Of a stretch of DNA of 64,000 bases, positions 8,397 through 17,972 are shown in pieces (positions within the stretch are counted from its first letter, which is position 1; each line of letters begins with the position of its first letter). Source of the stretch: JBJMQS01 sp045802605. Its GTDB lineage: Bacteria; Planctomycetota; Planctomycetia; Gemmatales; Gemmataceae. Made by a program: the position numbers and the translations under genes. Location: positions 1 to 64,000 of the forward strand of contig JBJMQS010000011.1 in assembly GCA_045802605.1 (NCBI GenBank). The letters run 5' to 3'. Under the pieces are notes generated by a model, which saw only the letters and a list, made by a program, of their open reading frames with translations, made no database searches and was not told the origin of the DNA.

Positions 8397-9911
8397 TTGC
8401 CGGCCCGCTGGCTACCGCCGATCAGTTTGCTTGTTGTTGGCGCGGTTGCGCTGAGCCTGAGCGGTTGCGCCTTTGGTCCAAAGCAGTCCGAATCCCAACA
8501 GGTCGAAAGGCGTTCCTTTGATCACGATGGCGCTCGACCCGCTTCAGGTCTGCCGCCTGCCGCGCCCGCACCCAGTGCAGCTGTTGTGAGTACCGCGTTT
8601 GTAGAAGGGCCTGCCGAGCAGGTGCCTTCGCCGAAAAGTGACACATCAAAAGACGAGAGCGCTGATCGGCCATCAGAGCCAGCTCGTCCTGCTGACGAGA
8701 AAGCGCCCAAGACTGAGCTTGCAGCCGACAAAGCCGAGACCAAAAAGTATCTCAATTTCGAAATGCAGGGCCGCATCCAGGCGGACGCGATTTTCGTGAG
8801 CCAGACGCCCAAGGACAAAGCGATCGTCGGCGATTATCAGAATGTCGTGGGCTTCCGGCGGGCGCGGCTCGGGGCAAAAGGCGATGTCGGCGAACAAATC
8901 CACTGGGTGAGCGAGTTCGATTTTGCCGGCGGCAGCATTGCGTTCAAAGACGTTTACATCGCCGCGGATCAGCTACCGATCGTTCGACAACTCCGCGTCG
9001 GCAATTTTCCAGAGCCATTCAGCCTCGAGGGGGCGACCAGCAGCAACGTGTTCCCCTTCTGCGAACGCTCGCCCATCATGGCGCTAGATCCCGCGCGGCA
9101 TTGGGGAGTCGGCTTCTTCTCATTCACTGAAAATGAGCGGCTGACCTGCCAAGGCGGCGCATTTCGTTCCGGGTCGGGCAATGACGGCAATGATATCGGC
9201 GACGGCAACGACATGGCCTACACCCTGCGCGTCACCGGTTTGCCCTACTACGACTGTGACGAGAACTCGTATCGCTTGATACACATTGGCGGAGCGGTCT
9301 CGCAGACGTTTCTGAAGAATGACGTCTTCACTCTGAATCAAGGGCCCCAGACTTCCCTCTTGAAGCCCGTCGATAATCCGTTGTCTCCGTTCCAGCCGAA
9401 CCTCTCACTCAATGCCAGCCAGTATCAACTCTTCAACGTGCAGACCGCGACCGTATGCGGGCCATTGTCGCTGCAAGCCGAGTGGACCGCGGCGGATGTG
9501 GACCAAGTCGCCGGTGGCCCGGTCTTTCTGAATGGCTGCTACGTGTTCGGCAGTTGGTTCGTCACTGGCGAGCATCGACAGTATTCGACGAAAGACGGCG
9601 CATTCGGAATGACCCAGGTGCACCGTCCCTTTGTGCGAATGGCCGGCTCGCACAACCTTTGTTGCGGTCCGGGCGCTTGGGAGCTCACGGCACGATTTGC
9701 GTACAGCAATTTCGAAAACTCGAACATCCCTGTGCCGGCCAATGGCCTCAAACAAGGCAACCGGCTTGCCGAGACCACCGTCGGCGTCAATTGGTATCTC
9801 AACGATTATGCCCGCATCATGTTCAATTATGTCAACGCGGTTCCGGTCGATCCGAATTTTGGTCCCAGCGGAGCGAACGCGTTTTTCATTCAGTCCGCCG
9901 TTTTCTGGTGA
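8397..9911 (+). CDS. Outer-membrane porin, phosphate-selective O/P-like
   Basis: A ~504-aa beta-barrel porin of the OprO/OprP type. The N-terminus has a lipoprotein-like signal (LLVVGAVALSLSGC, lipobox LSGC), a Pro/Ala-rich linker of about 80 residues, then the barrel beginning near LNFEMQGRIQADAIF with family motifs FRRARLGAKGD and VRQLRVGNFPEPFSLE, and an aromatic C-terminal residue (FIQSAVFW) as expected for Bam recognition. I prefer the TTG at 8397 because a GGAG site lies eight bases before it and it gives a normal signal peptide; an ATG at 8367 is the alternative. It probably feeds anionic oligosaccharides or phosphate to the periplasm beside the sulfatase genes. Confidence 0.8.
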   Translation: MPARWLPPISLLVVGAVALSLSGCAFGPKQSESQQVERRSFDHDGARPASGLPPAAPAPSAAVVSTAFVEGPAEQVPSPKSDTSKDESADRPSEPARPADEKAPKTELAADKAETKKYLNFEMQGRIQADAIFVSQTPKDKAIVGDYQNVVGFRRARLGAKGDVGEQIHWVSEFDFAGGSIAFKDVYIAADQLPIVRQLRVGNFPEPFSLEGATSSNVFPFCERSPIMALDPARHWGVGFFSFTENERLTCQGGAFRSGSGNDGNDIGDGNDMAYTLRVTGLPYYDCDENSYRLIHIGGAVSQTFLKNDVFTLNQGPQTSLLKPVDNPLSPFQPNLSLNASQYQLFNVQTATVCGPLSLQAEWTAADVDQVAGGPVFLNGCYVFGSWFVTGEHRQYSTKDGAFGMTQVHRPFVRMAGSHNLCCGPGAWELTARFAYSNFENSNIPVPANGLKQGNRLAETTVGVNWYLNDYARIMFNYVNAVPVDPNFGPSGANAFFIQSAVFW

Positions 9912-10030
9912 ACGTGGCTCATGAAGAATATGAGAAATTGCAGCTCACGTGAGGTCGGCGCGGTCAGCCTCATAGACTAACAGCATCGTTCCCTTAGCCT
10001 GATTGCACCTCGACGTCGAACGGGGGGCTC

Positions 10031-11056
10031 GTGTCGCGCCGTTCCCTTGTCGCCCTCGCGCTCTTAACAACTGGCGCGTTCGCGGCCACCTACGCCATCA
10101 CCAATTATCGGCAACAACCTTCGCACGCCGGGATGGTCTTCATTCCGGCCGGCGAATTCACCATGGGCAGCGACGGGCCGCTTGCAACTTCGGCGGAGAA
10201 GCCAACCCATCGTGTGTCCGTCGCTGGCTTCTGGATGGACGCGACCGACGTGACCAACGCGCAGTTTCGACAGTTCGTCGAAGCCACGCAATATGTCACC
10301 ACGGCCGAGCGCGTGCCGACCGTCGAAGAGATCAAAAAGTATGCGATGCCCGGCGCACCGCCGCCGCCTCCCGAAAGCCTGGTCGCCGGCTCGGTGGTGT
10401 TCACGCCGCCGGATCATCCGGTGAAGTTGGACGACGTCAGCCAATGGTGGAAATGGGTGCCCGGCGCCAACTGGCGACATCCGGAAGGGCCCAAAAGCAA
10501 CATCGAGGGCAAGGACGATCACCCGGTCGTCCATGTCTCCTGGTTCGACGCCGAGGCGTACGCGAAATGGGCCGGCAAGCGGCTTCCCACGGAGGCGGAG
10601 TGGGAGCGTGCCGCGCGTGGCGGGCTCGAAGGGAAGATCTACGTCTGGGGCGATGAACCGATCAACGAACAGCATCCGCAATGCAACAACTTTCAGGGGC
10701 ACTTCCCTGACAACAACACATTGAACGATGGTTTTGCCCGCACCTCGCCGGTGCGAGCATTTCCACCCAATGGCTACGGTCTCTACGACATGGCCGGCAA
10801 CGTCTGGCAATGGTGCAGCGACTGGTACCTGCCCGATGCGTATCGCCGAACCACCAGCGAAAAATTGCTCGTCAATCCGCGCGGCCCCGCGGAGAGTTTC
10901 AACCCGCGACAGCGACCGCCGGAGCGCGTCCATCGCGGCGGTTCGTTTCTGTGCAGCGTCGGCTACTGCTTCAACTACCGGCCCAGCGCCCGCATGGGCT
11001 GCACGCCCGACTCCGGCATGTCGCACATCGGCTTTCGATGCGTGACGGATCGCTAG
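10031..11056 (+). CDS. Formylglycine-generating enzyme (sulfatase-activating)
   Basis: A 341-aa FGE/SUMF1-family protein that converts the sulfatase active-site Cys to formylglycine. It has an N-terminal membrane/signal segment (LVALALLTTGAFAATYAI), the start of the FGE fold at MVFIPAGEFTMGS, the core KRLPTEAEWERAARGG, GLYDMAGNVWQWCSDWY, and the C-terminal GFRC. Cys308 and Cys313 in GGSFLCSVGYC have the same spacing as the copper-binding catalytic pair of human FGE, so this is likely a true FGE and not just a fold relative. The start is GTG with a GGGGGG stretch upstream. It ends 37 bases before the sulfatase gene, its expected substrate. Confidence 0.92.
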   Translation: MSRRSLVALALLTTGAFAATYAITNYRQQPSHAGMVFIPAGEFTMGSDGPLATSAEKPTHRVSVAGFWMDATDVTNAQFRQFVEATQYVTTAERVPTVEEIKKYAMPGAPPPPPESLVAGSVVFTPPDHPVKLDDVSQWWKWVPGANWRHPEGPKSNIEGKDDHPVVHVSWFDAEAYAKWAGKRLPTEAEWERAARGGLEGKIYVWGDEPINEQHPQCNNFQGHFPDNNTLNDGFARTSPVRAFPPNGYGLYDMAGNVWQWCSDWYLPDAYRRTTSEKLLVNPRGPAESFNPRQRPPERVHRGGSFLCSVGYCFNYRPSARMGCTPDSGMSHIGFRCVTDR

Positions 11057-11093
11057 TCAGTCACGACCTGACGAACACTCAAAAGGAGAACGC

Positions 11094-12890
11094 ATGACAC
11101 TCTGTAATCGAATTCCCATCGTGCTTGCGCTGGGCATCGGCGCACTCGGCGGCTGGTTGGCCGCGACCGGCCGACTGGCCCTCGCGGAACGGGCCGACGC
11201 AAAACCCACGGACGTGGTGCAAGCGGCCGACAAGCCGACTTGCTGCGACGGCGTCGATCGTGGGGTCATGTTGGCGAAGGCCGAGCCCAGCCGGCTTCTC
11301 GCGCACAATGAAATGGTCGCCGCCAACGCTCAGGCGAACGGCAAGAAGCCGAACATTCTGTTCATCATGGGCGATGACATCGGCATGTGGAATATCGGCG
11401 CCTATCACCGCGGCCTGATGGCCGGACGCACGCCGAACCTGGACAAATTGGCGAAGGAAGGCATGCTCTTCACCGACTACTATGCCGAGGCGAGTTGCAC
11501 GGCGGGTCGCGCCAACTTCATCATGGGCCAATTGCCGATCCGCACCGGCATGACGACGGTCGGTCAAGCCGGCGCCAAAACCGGTATCCCTGCCGAAGCC
11601 TGCACCATTGCCACCGCCCTGAAGGCCCAAGGTTACGCCACAGGGCAGTTCGGCAAGAATCACCTCGGTGATCTCAACGAATTCCTGCCGACCGTTCACG
11701 GCTTCGACGAATTCTTCGGATACCTGTATCACCTCGATGCGATGGAAGACCCCGCGCATCCGAACTATCCGCAGGACTTGCTGAATGCCGTCGGCCCGCG
11801 CAACATGGTCCATTCTTGGGCGACCCAGCGAGACGATCCGACCGACATGCCGCGCTGGGGCAAGGTCGGCAAGCAGAAAATCGAGGACGCGGGCACTCTG
11901 TATCCAAAACGGATGGAGACAGTTGACGACGAGATTCGCGATTTCGCACTGGCCTTCATGGACAAGGCGAAGACTGACGGCAAACCGTTTTTCTGCTGGC
12001 TCAACCCAACCCGCATGCACATCGTCACCCACCTTTCCGATAAGTGGAACGCGACGCGCAACTCGAAGAACGGCTGGTCGATTCAAGAAGCCGGTATGGC
12101 GCAGCTCGATAACGACATCGGTATCGTCTTGCAGAAGCTCAAAGACATGGGCGAGGACAACAACACGATCGTCGTGTTCACGACCGACAACGGGACCGAA
12201 GTCTTCACCTGGCCCGACGGCGGCACGACGCCGTTTTCCCAGTGCAAGGGAACGGTTATGGAAGGCGGATTCCGGGTGCCCTGCATTGCTCGTTGGCCTG
12301 GTCACATTCCCGCTGACACCGTGCAGAATGGCATCATGTCAGGACTCGACTGGTTCCCCACGTTCTTAGCAGCGGCGGGTAATACAAACATTACCACCGA
12401 TTTGCTCAAGGGCGTGACCATCGGTGACAGGACGTATAAGAACCACCTGGACGGTTATGACCAAACCCCCATGATCACCGGCAAAGGACCATCCAATCGT
12501 CACGAGATCTTCTATCTCGGCGAGAGCACTGTCGGCGCAGTGCGAATCGACGATTACAAATTCCGCTTCATTGATCAGCCGAACGGTTGGTTAGGCGACA
12601 AGACGCACCCCGACGTGCCGTACATCACCAATCTGCGTCTCGATCCGTTTGAGCGCATGGGTTGGCCAAACAATGGGACGAAAGAAGGCGGACAGTCGTA
12701 CTTCGAATGGTTCAAGTACGAGTTCTGGCGGTTCGTCTTCGTGCAACAGGTCGTAGCTAAGGAGTTGCAAACTTTCATCGAGTACCCGCCGATGCAGCGC
12801 GGCGCCAGCTTCAACCTCGATGCCGTGAAAGCGGAAATGGCCAAGCGCATGGCGCAGGCCGAGGCCGCAAGTAAAGGCCCGTCGCAATAG
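11094..12890 (+). CDS. Type I (formylglycine) arylsulfatase, secreted
   Basis: A 598-aa sulfatase. It has a signal peptide (residues 1-~30), metal ligands Asp94-Asp95 in IMGDDIG, and the sulfatase signature CTAGRANF with Cys135 as the residue to be changed to formylglycine. Further conserved parts are GYATGQFGKNHLGD, FFCWLNPTRMHI and VVFTTDNGTE followed by MEGGFRVPCIARWPG. The substrate (sulfated polysaccharide or aryl sulfate) cannot be read from the sequence. The gene is immediately downstream of an FGE gene and is followed by a strong hairpin terminator, so the two are probably one transcription unit. A GGAG site lies before the ATG. Confidence 0.93.
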   Translation: MTLCNRIPIVLALGIGALGGWLAATGRLALAERADAKPTDVVQAADKPTCCDGVDRGVMLAKAEPSRLLAHNEMVAANAQANGKKPNILFIMGDDIGMWNIGAYHRGLMAGRTPNLDKLAKEGMLFTDYYAEASCTAGRANFIMGQLPIRTGMTTVGQAGAKTGIPAEACTIATALKAQGYATGQFGKNHLGDLNEFLPTVHGFDEFFGYLYHLDAMEDPAHPNYPQDLLNAVGPRNMVHSWATQRDDPTDMPRWGKVGKQKIEDAGTLYPKRMETVDDEIRDFALAFMDKAKTDGKPFFCWLNPTRMHIVTHLSDKWNATRNSKNGWSIQEAGMAQLDNDIGIVLQKLKDMGEDNNTIVVFTTDNGTEVFTWPDGGTTPFSQCKGTVMEGGFRVPCIARWPGHIPADTVQNGIMSGLDWFPTFLAAAGNTNITTDLLKGVTIGDRTYKNHLDGYDQTPMITGKGPSNRHEIFYLGESTVGAVRIDDYKFRFIDQPNGWLGDKTHPDVPYITNLRLDPFERMGWPNNGTKEGGQSYFEWFKYEFWRFVFVQQVVAKELQTFIEYPPMQRGASFNLDAVKAEMAKRMAQAEAASKGPSQ

Positions 12891-12897
12891 CGAGGCA

Positions 12898-12930
12898 CAG
12901 CCATCGCCCGTCAACGGCGGGCGATGGCTG
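12898..12930 (+). terminator. Hairpin terminator after the sulfatase gene
   Basis: A perfect 13-bp stem CAGCCATCGCCCG with CGGGCGATGGCTG and a 7-nt loop begins eight bases after the sulfatase stop and is followed by a moderately T-rich stretch. It separates the sulfatase transcript from the SnoaL/Gly-rich pair. Confidence 0.75.
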
Positions 12931-13003
12931 AGTGTTATTTCTCCACGTTCCAGCAGCTCACGGCCGGCGAACTGATCGAAGACACACCTTGGAGGTTCTG
13001 CCT

Positions 13004-13948
13004 ATGCGAAGAACAACCCTCATACTCGCGGTCCTTCTGGTCGTCGGCTCGGTGGTTAGCACCATCATTGCGCGCGATGGCCAAGCCCCGCAGAATGCAA
13101 AAAACGCTTCAGCGACGGCTCCATCGGAGCAGAGCCGCGACGCGGACCGCGACGCCATCCGGCAATCCGCGCGCGAATTTGAAAAGGCCTTTGAGCGCGG
13201 CGACGCCAAGGCCCTCGCTGCCTTCTGGGCCGAAGCCGGCGAGATCGAAGATGCGGACGGCCAACTCGTTCGCGGCCGATCGGAGATCGAAAAGGCCTAT
13301 GCCGACTTCTTCAAGTCAGCCGGCAAACAGCAAATCGAGATCATGATTGATTCGATTCGCTTCCCCGCGAACAACATCGCGATCGAAGAAGGCCTCCTGC
13401 GACAAACAAGCGCCGGAAAAGACCTCCCGACTACGACGCTTTACAGCACCGTGCACACCCGCGACAAGGACGGCTGGAAAGTTGCGACGTCCCGCGAATG
13501 GGGCGCGGGCCAACACCGCCTCGAAGATTTGGAGTGGCTCGCCGGGTCCTGGAAGGCCGGCGTGCTCGACGATGAGGGCTCGCTGACCTTCGTCGCCGAC
13601 AAGAACAAGCCTGTGATCAAAGGCGAATTCGTTCGAAAATCCAAAGGCCAGGTCATCACTTCGGGCACAATCGACATTCGCATCGATCCGCTAAACGGCC
13701 AGTTGCGGTCCTGGCACTTCGATGCCGACGGCGGTCATGGCCAATCGCTTTGGTTGCGCGACGGGCAGAAGTGGGTGCTCGATTACGTCGGCACCGGCAG
13801 CGACGGAGCGCCGCACGAATGCGTCAATATGATCTCGCGCGTCAGCAACAACGAAATCACCTGGCGTTCCATCGATCGCGTGGTGGCCGGGCAAGCTCTG
13901 CCCGATCTGCCGCCCGTCAAACTCACCCGCCAACCACAAGGGAAATAA
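13004..13948 (+). CDS. Secreted SnoaL-like (SgcJ/EcaC type) protein with C-terminal DUF1579-like domain
   Basis: A 314-aa exported protein. After a signal anchor (TLILAVLLVVGSVVSTII), residues ~45-165 form an NTF2/SnoaL-like fold (REFEKAFERGDAKALAAFW, then RSEIEKAYADFF), and residues ~175-310 form a second beta-rich domain starting LEDLEWLAGSWK. The start at 13004 has a GGAGG site eight bases upstream. It is followed four bases later by the Gly-rich protein gene. A clear paralog with the same two domains and the same neighbour type lies at 43023-43961. Its enzymatic role is unknown; many SnoaL-like secreted proteins have no assigned function. Confidence 0.75.
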   Translation: MRRTTLILAVLLVVGSVVSTIIARDGQAPQNAKNASATAPSEQSRDADRDAIRQSAREFEKAFERGDAKALAAFWAEAGEIEDADGQLVRGRSEIEKAYADFFKSAGKQQIEIMIDSIRFPANNIAIEEGLLRQTSAGKDLPTTTLYSTVHTRDKDGWKVATSREWGAGQHRLEDLEWLAGSWKAGVLDDEGSLTFVADKNKPVIKGEFVRKSKGQVITSGTIDIRIDPLNGQLRSWHFDADGGHGQSLWLRDGQKWVLDYVGTGSDGAPHECVNMISRVSNNEITWRSIDRVVAGQALPDLPPVKLTRQPQGK

Positions 13949-13952
13949 CACC

Positions 13953-15617
13953 ATGAAATACTTAATCGGCATCACTCTGAATGGCTTGTTGTTCTGCCTT
14001 CTGTTCTGCGGCGAGTCACCCGGCCGCGGCTTCGGCGGATCTCGCGGAAGAGGCGGTTATGGCGGTGGCGGTGGCGGTTGGGGCGGCGGTGGCGAACGGC
14101 GCTCCAGCTTCGGTGGCGGCGGCGATCGCTCCGGCGGATTCGGCGGCGGCGATCGCTCCGGCGGTGGAGAAGGTCGGTCCGGAGGGGCCGGTGGACGAGA
14201 CGAGTCATCTGCACGCAGTGGCGGCGGCTCGGGTGAACGAGACGGTTCGTCTGCGCGCAGTGGCGGTGGGTCCCAGTCCGGTTCCCACCCGCCCAGTAGC
14301 AGTTCGGGCTGGCATGGCGGCGGCGCTTCGAGCGCAAAGGGTCAAAGTGGGGAAGCCTCGCAGGGCGGATCACACGCCGCCGCAGCAAACCAGGCCGAAG
14401 CCTATGGACAATCCGGCAGCTCGCCCTCGAGCAGCAGCCATTACTCCGGCTCCCAAGCGACGAACAACTATTCGGGCTGGCGCGGCAGTTCAGCGTCCAG
14501 CTCATACAGCCATAGCGGCGAAACTGCAAACGGCGGGACATATGCCGCCGAAGGAAAACAAACGGAAGCATCTGGCCGCTATGGCAACACGACCGCAGTC
14601 AATGCCCAAAACAACTACGTCACCACCGGCGGTGGCAATTCCTACTACGGATCCACCACGCAAGGTGGCGCCTATGGCCGATACGGCAACACGACCGCGG
14701 TTAACGCTCACAACACTAACGTCACGACGGGTGGCGGCAATTCCTACTATGGTTCCAGCTCTCAAGGTGCCGCGGTCGGCCCGTATGGCCGCCCCGTCGG
14801 CGGCGCGGAATATTCCAGCGCATCATCGGGACACTACGGCGCAGCGAGCTGGCAAAATGCATATGCCGGTTCTTCTTTTTCCGGCGACATGGGGTTGGCT
14901 CATTACTCGAGCATCAATGCCGCGAGTGTGAATCACAACACGGCCTACTGGTCGCAGGGCGCGGTCGCGAGTCAAGCCGGCTACGTGCGGCAAGGATTCG
15001 GTTACTACAACTGCTTCCATCCGGCTTGGAATACGTCTCACCCCGGCGCTTGGTACGCCGCTGGTTGGTCGGGTGGCGCCGCCTGGGCCCCCACGACCTG
15101 GGCCTCGCTGGGAAGCTATTGCGGTTACAGCGCCGCGGCCCCGATCGATTACGACTATGGCTCCGACGTCGTTTACAACAACAACACTGTTTACATCAAC
15201 GGCCAAAGCGCCGGCTCCGCACAAGACTACACGCAACAAGCGACGACGATCGCCGAACAGGGGCAAGCCGCCCCGGCTCCGCCGACCGAGCAATGGAAAG
15301 CGCTCGGCGTCTTTGCGCTCGTGCCGGCCGGGCAGAAGTCGTCGAACAACGTGTTTCAACTCGCGATCGACCAGAACGGCGTCATTCGCGGCAACTACTA
15401 CGACGGGATGATGGACAGCACCAATCCCGTCTTTGGTTCCGTGGATAAGAAATCGCAGCGGGCCGCCTGGACCATCGGCAAGACGAAGGATCGCGTTTTC
15501 GACGCCGGCATTTTCAACCTCACGAAATCCGAATGCCCCGTGCTCGTGCACATGGGATCGGACAAAACACAACAGTTGCTCCTCGTGCGCGTGGAGCAAC
15601 CCAGCACCAACAAATGA
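13953..15617 (+). CDS. Secreted Gly/Ser-rich repeat protein with conserved C-terminal domain
   Basis: A 554-aa exported protein. The signal peptide (MKYLIGITLNGLLFCLLFC) is followed by ~100 residues of GGYGGGGGGWGGG-type sequence, then Ser/Gly/Tyr-rich stretches with a near-duplicate segment (GRYGNTTAVNAQNNYVTTGG and GRYGNTTAVNAHNTNVTTGG). Residues ~440-554 are ordinary folded sequence (WKALGVFALVPAGQKSSNNV) that resembles a beta-rich domain of unknown role. It probably is a cell-surface or matrix protein. It is coupled to the SnoaL-like gene (four-base gap, GGGA site). A similar pair exists on the other strand at 41-44 kb. Confidence 0.7.
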   Translation: MKYLIGITLNGLLFCLLFCGESPGRGFGGSRGRGGYGGGGGGWGGGGERRSSFGGGGDRSGGFGGGDRSGGGEGRSGGAGGRDESSARSGGGSGERDGSSARSGGGSQSGSHPPSSSSGWHGGGASSAKGQSGEASQGGSHAAAANQAEAYGQSGSSPSSSSHYSGSQATNNYSGWRGSSASSSYSHSGETANGGTYAAEGKQTEASGRYGNTTAVNAQNNYVTTGGGNSYYGSTTQGGAYGRYGNTTAVNAHNTNVTTGGGNSYYGSSSQGAAVGPYGRPVGGAEYSSASSGHYGAASWQNAYAGSSFSGDMGLAHYSSINAASVNHNTAYWSQGAVASQAGYVRQGFGYYNCFHPAWNTSHPGAWYAAGWSGGAAWAPTTWASLGSYCGYSAAAPIDYDYGSDVVYNNNTVYINGQSAGSAQDYTQQATTIAEQGQAAPAPPTEQWKALGVFALVPAGQKSSNNVFQLAIDQNGVIRGNYYDGMMDSTNPVFGSVDKKSQRAAWTIGKTKDRVFDAGIFNLTKSECPVLVHMGSDKTQQLLLVRVEQPSTNK

Positions 15618-15640
15618 TCACACGGTGACAGTGTTTTCTG

Positions 15641-15730
15641 CTTTGTGTTTCCTCTGTGTCTTCATGTCTCTGTGGTTAGTTTTCGGATTTAACAATTAAG
15701 ACGAACCACAAAGACACGAAGGCACAAAGG
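15641..15730. repeat. Inverted repeat between convergent genes (CTTTGTGTCT...AGACACAAAG type)
   Basis: A left arm ending TTCATGTCTCTGTGGTT (15651-15677) and a right arm starting AACCACAAAGACACGAAGG (15704-15730) match at 23 of 27 positions, and all four mismatches are transitions that would still pair as G-U in RNA. The repeat lies between two convergent genes and could act as a bidirectional terminator. Related 'ACAAAGACACGAAGGCACAA' repeats are known from many bacterial genomes. Confidence 0.65.
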
Positions 15731-15976
15731 AAGCATAAAGGAAACCCACAGCCTGGATGATGTGCCCGGCACCTTTTCCCCGAACGAGGCGGACCGACGA
15801 TAAGTAAAGTCTTTCCCCGGAAAAAGGTGGTCGCGAATGCAAGGCCCGTATGAGCCGGTGCGCTCGACGACGGTCACCCCGAGCTTTACAAGAGCGGCAC
15901 TTTCCCCGGTTGTCACGTCGTGTTTTTCTCCCTGGCCTATCTTTCCGTGCCGCTGCGAGATTAACAACTTGATCAT
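15689..15976 (-). CDS. Doubtful small ORF (95 aa)
   Basis: The first ~40 residues (MIKLLISQRHGKIGQGEKHD and ESAALVKLGVTVVE) resemble short phage-type proteins with an 'A-LVKLG' ending, but the rest runs through the inverted repeat and looks non-coding (FMLPLCLRVFVVRL). The GGAG is directly against the ATG, too close for normal initiation. It is probably a remnant or chance ORF; the rest of the 15618-16056 gap holds only the inverted repeat. Confidence 0.2.
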   Translation of the reverse strand: MIKLLISQRHGKIGQGEKHDVTTGESAALVKLGVTVVERTGSYGPCIRDHLFPGKDFTYRRSASFGEKVPGTSSRLWVSFMLPLCLRVFVVRLNC

Positions 15977-16056
15977 CTCCTGCCAGCCTGCCGGAGGCCA
16001 ACTCCGACTTCTGATTGGCCGTTTTCGAGATTTGTTTGCGAACGCCTACCTCATGC

Positions 16057-17749
16057 TCAACTAAGCAGTGTCCTCATATTTGCCGAAACAACCGATTTAA
16101 AATTAGTTATCAGTTGCAACGTATCGTCGTTGTTGGAAAACCACATCAATTCAGCGCAGTCCCAGCTGTAGACGAGAAAGTCCGCAGCAGCGGCCATTGA
16201 TCGATCTTGAGAGTTGTCCAATAGGAACCGTTTGTAAAAGGGATGATCGGAATTCCATTTTACAATAATCTTACGCCCCTTTTGCTCACCTTCAAAAATC
16301 GGACCGGCTTCACCTAACGTTGCAGTCAGAAACTCGCAATTCGCCGCAAAACCACCCGGCTGCTGTTTCTCACGAGGCTCCCGCGTGTACATTGGCTCTC
16401 GTGACGAATTCTTCCCTTTTCCATTCCGGTCGGTTGGGGATTCCCGAATTTCCTTAGGTGCCTTTGGAACGAGAAGCAGTTTTGATTTTTTGCGAATCTC
16501 TCGTTCGACGTCTTCGTGAACCTCTTTTACGTGTTCAGGCGTCTCAGCTCGTTGCGCCCGTTTGCATCGTCCGCGGATTGTTTTAAGTTGGCCCAACAGA
16601 TACTTCGAGAGCTGATCAAATAAAGATTGCCACGGAGTGACGTTTCGCTTTGTAAAATTCACCGTCATATATTTATCTAGTGTGCCACTGAAGTGGATCT
16701 CGCCGCGAAACCGGTTGAATTCGCCGTGTTTCAAAAAAAGGTCTAACGTTACAGAATCCAAGATCTCCCGATTGTTTCGGAGAATGTAAAATCCCTGATT
16801 CGTGATGCCATATTCACCTGCCTTTTCACCCTCTGCAGGATGCTCGGGTAGAATTGCGAGTTTGATCCGTACTTCGTCCTCTATCTCCGTTCCTTCATCT
16901 GAAATACGGACTTTCAGTGTGTTATCGTCAAACCGTTCAGTTCTCGTATCATCCCACATTAAAGGGTCAATGGCCCCCAATCGTTTGTCATTTACGAAGA
17001 TGGCACAGTCAGCAGAAATAAAGTACCGAAAGATTCGACCCAGCTTGGTGCGAAGCGTGTTGGCAAAGACAGACATGCTAGACTTGTTCTGAAGGTTGTC
17101 GCATTTTCGCAAAATGACAACAGTTCCGCTCGCAGTTTCGCCTAGCAAATCAGAAAGAAGTTGGCGATCCTCGTCTGACGGTTCACCGAAAAAACTAACA
17201 AACTCATTTTGACGCTTGATCTCATCAACGTCATTTACGGCTTTTAATATTGGCTCATCCTGGGCTTTTGTCAGCACAGTAGTTTCACGGCAGATGGAAA
17301 GTGAAGCTGTGCACAGGCCCATTCGGAAACGACCTAGGTCACTAGCACTATCTTTTTCGACCAGCGATCCTAACCGAATGGCTTGATCAAGAATAACTCG
17401 GTCCATCCCGATTCCGTCGTCAGCGATGAAAATGTCGGGCTGCCCGTCGCGGACGCGCGCGAGAATCTTTATTGTCTTGGCGCCCGCATCTATGCAGTTG
17501 TCAACGAGATCTGCAATTGCCGAATAATTGTCATACCCTAGATGGCGTAACGAATTAATTAGCTTTTCGGGGTTTGGCGAACTCTTGTGGGTGAACGGAG
17601 TTGACTACAGAGATGTAGCGGTAGACATCCTTAGTGCTCCTTTTCTCGATGTCAGTCGGACACCAAGAACTAACCAACAATCCAAACAGGTCTGAAAGAA
17701 CATCTCTCAGTCCGGTAGCGATCTTATTCAGGCGATTTTCGCTGGTCAA
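16057..17749 (-). pseudogene. GHKL (Hsp90-like) ATPase, probable frameshift near N-terminus
   Basis: The frame is open from 17604 down to 16057 (515 codons). Its ATP-binding motifs lie upstream of the first ATG (17406): LINSLRHLGYDNYSAIADLV with DNCIDAGA (N box) and ADDGIGM (G1 box). No ATG, GTG or TTG lies upstream of them in that frame. A 64-residue ORF in the adjacent frame (17555-17749, TTG start) overlaps it; removing one C from the CCCC run near 17570 joins them as EFAKPEKLINSLRHLG. The C-terminal ~300 residues include a region like RGEIHFSGTLDKYMTVNF. GHKL proteins of this type often belong to defence or Morc-like systems, but no partner gene is present. A start at a rare codon without frameshift is the alternative. 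Confidence 0.6.
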
Positions 17750-17829
17750 GTAGTAATGCGAAATAGTTTAGAGTCACCCCGGCGCTTGGGCTTTTGGCCT
17801 TGAACTAGAGAGCCGACCACAAGATGTGC

Positions 17830-17925
17830 GACCCCTTCGGGGTCGGCGAGAGGATGTGCCTTCGCCGGTACCGGTGGTGTCGCTGCGCTCAACCACCGGC
17901 TAACATCTGTCATCCCTCCGGGATG
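17830..17925 (+). repeat. Composite hairpin element, copy E (direct, short form)
   Basis: Palindromes GACCCCTTCGGGGTC (17830-17844) and CATCCCTCCGGGATG (17911-17925) flank the outer stem CCGGTGGT (17871-17878)/ACCACCGG (17892-17899). The inner hairpin is missing: the arms are separated by 13 nt (GTCGCTGCGCTCA). This is the minimal form of the element. Confidence 0.85.
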
Positions 17926-17972
17926 AAAACGCAAATCATGATTCCGCAAATTTGTCTCGGCGTTCGTGAATT

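Noticed and set aside
11079..12305. 408-codon frame opposite the sulfatase
   Set aside because: Shadow of a gene with clear sulfatase signature; no ribosome-binding site and no motifs.
13990..14900. Repetitive GGC/GGT-rich DNA as CRISPR or tandem repeat array
   Set aside because: It is the coding sequence for a Gly/Ser-rich protein; there are no constant-length repeats with unique spacers.
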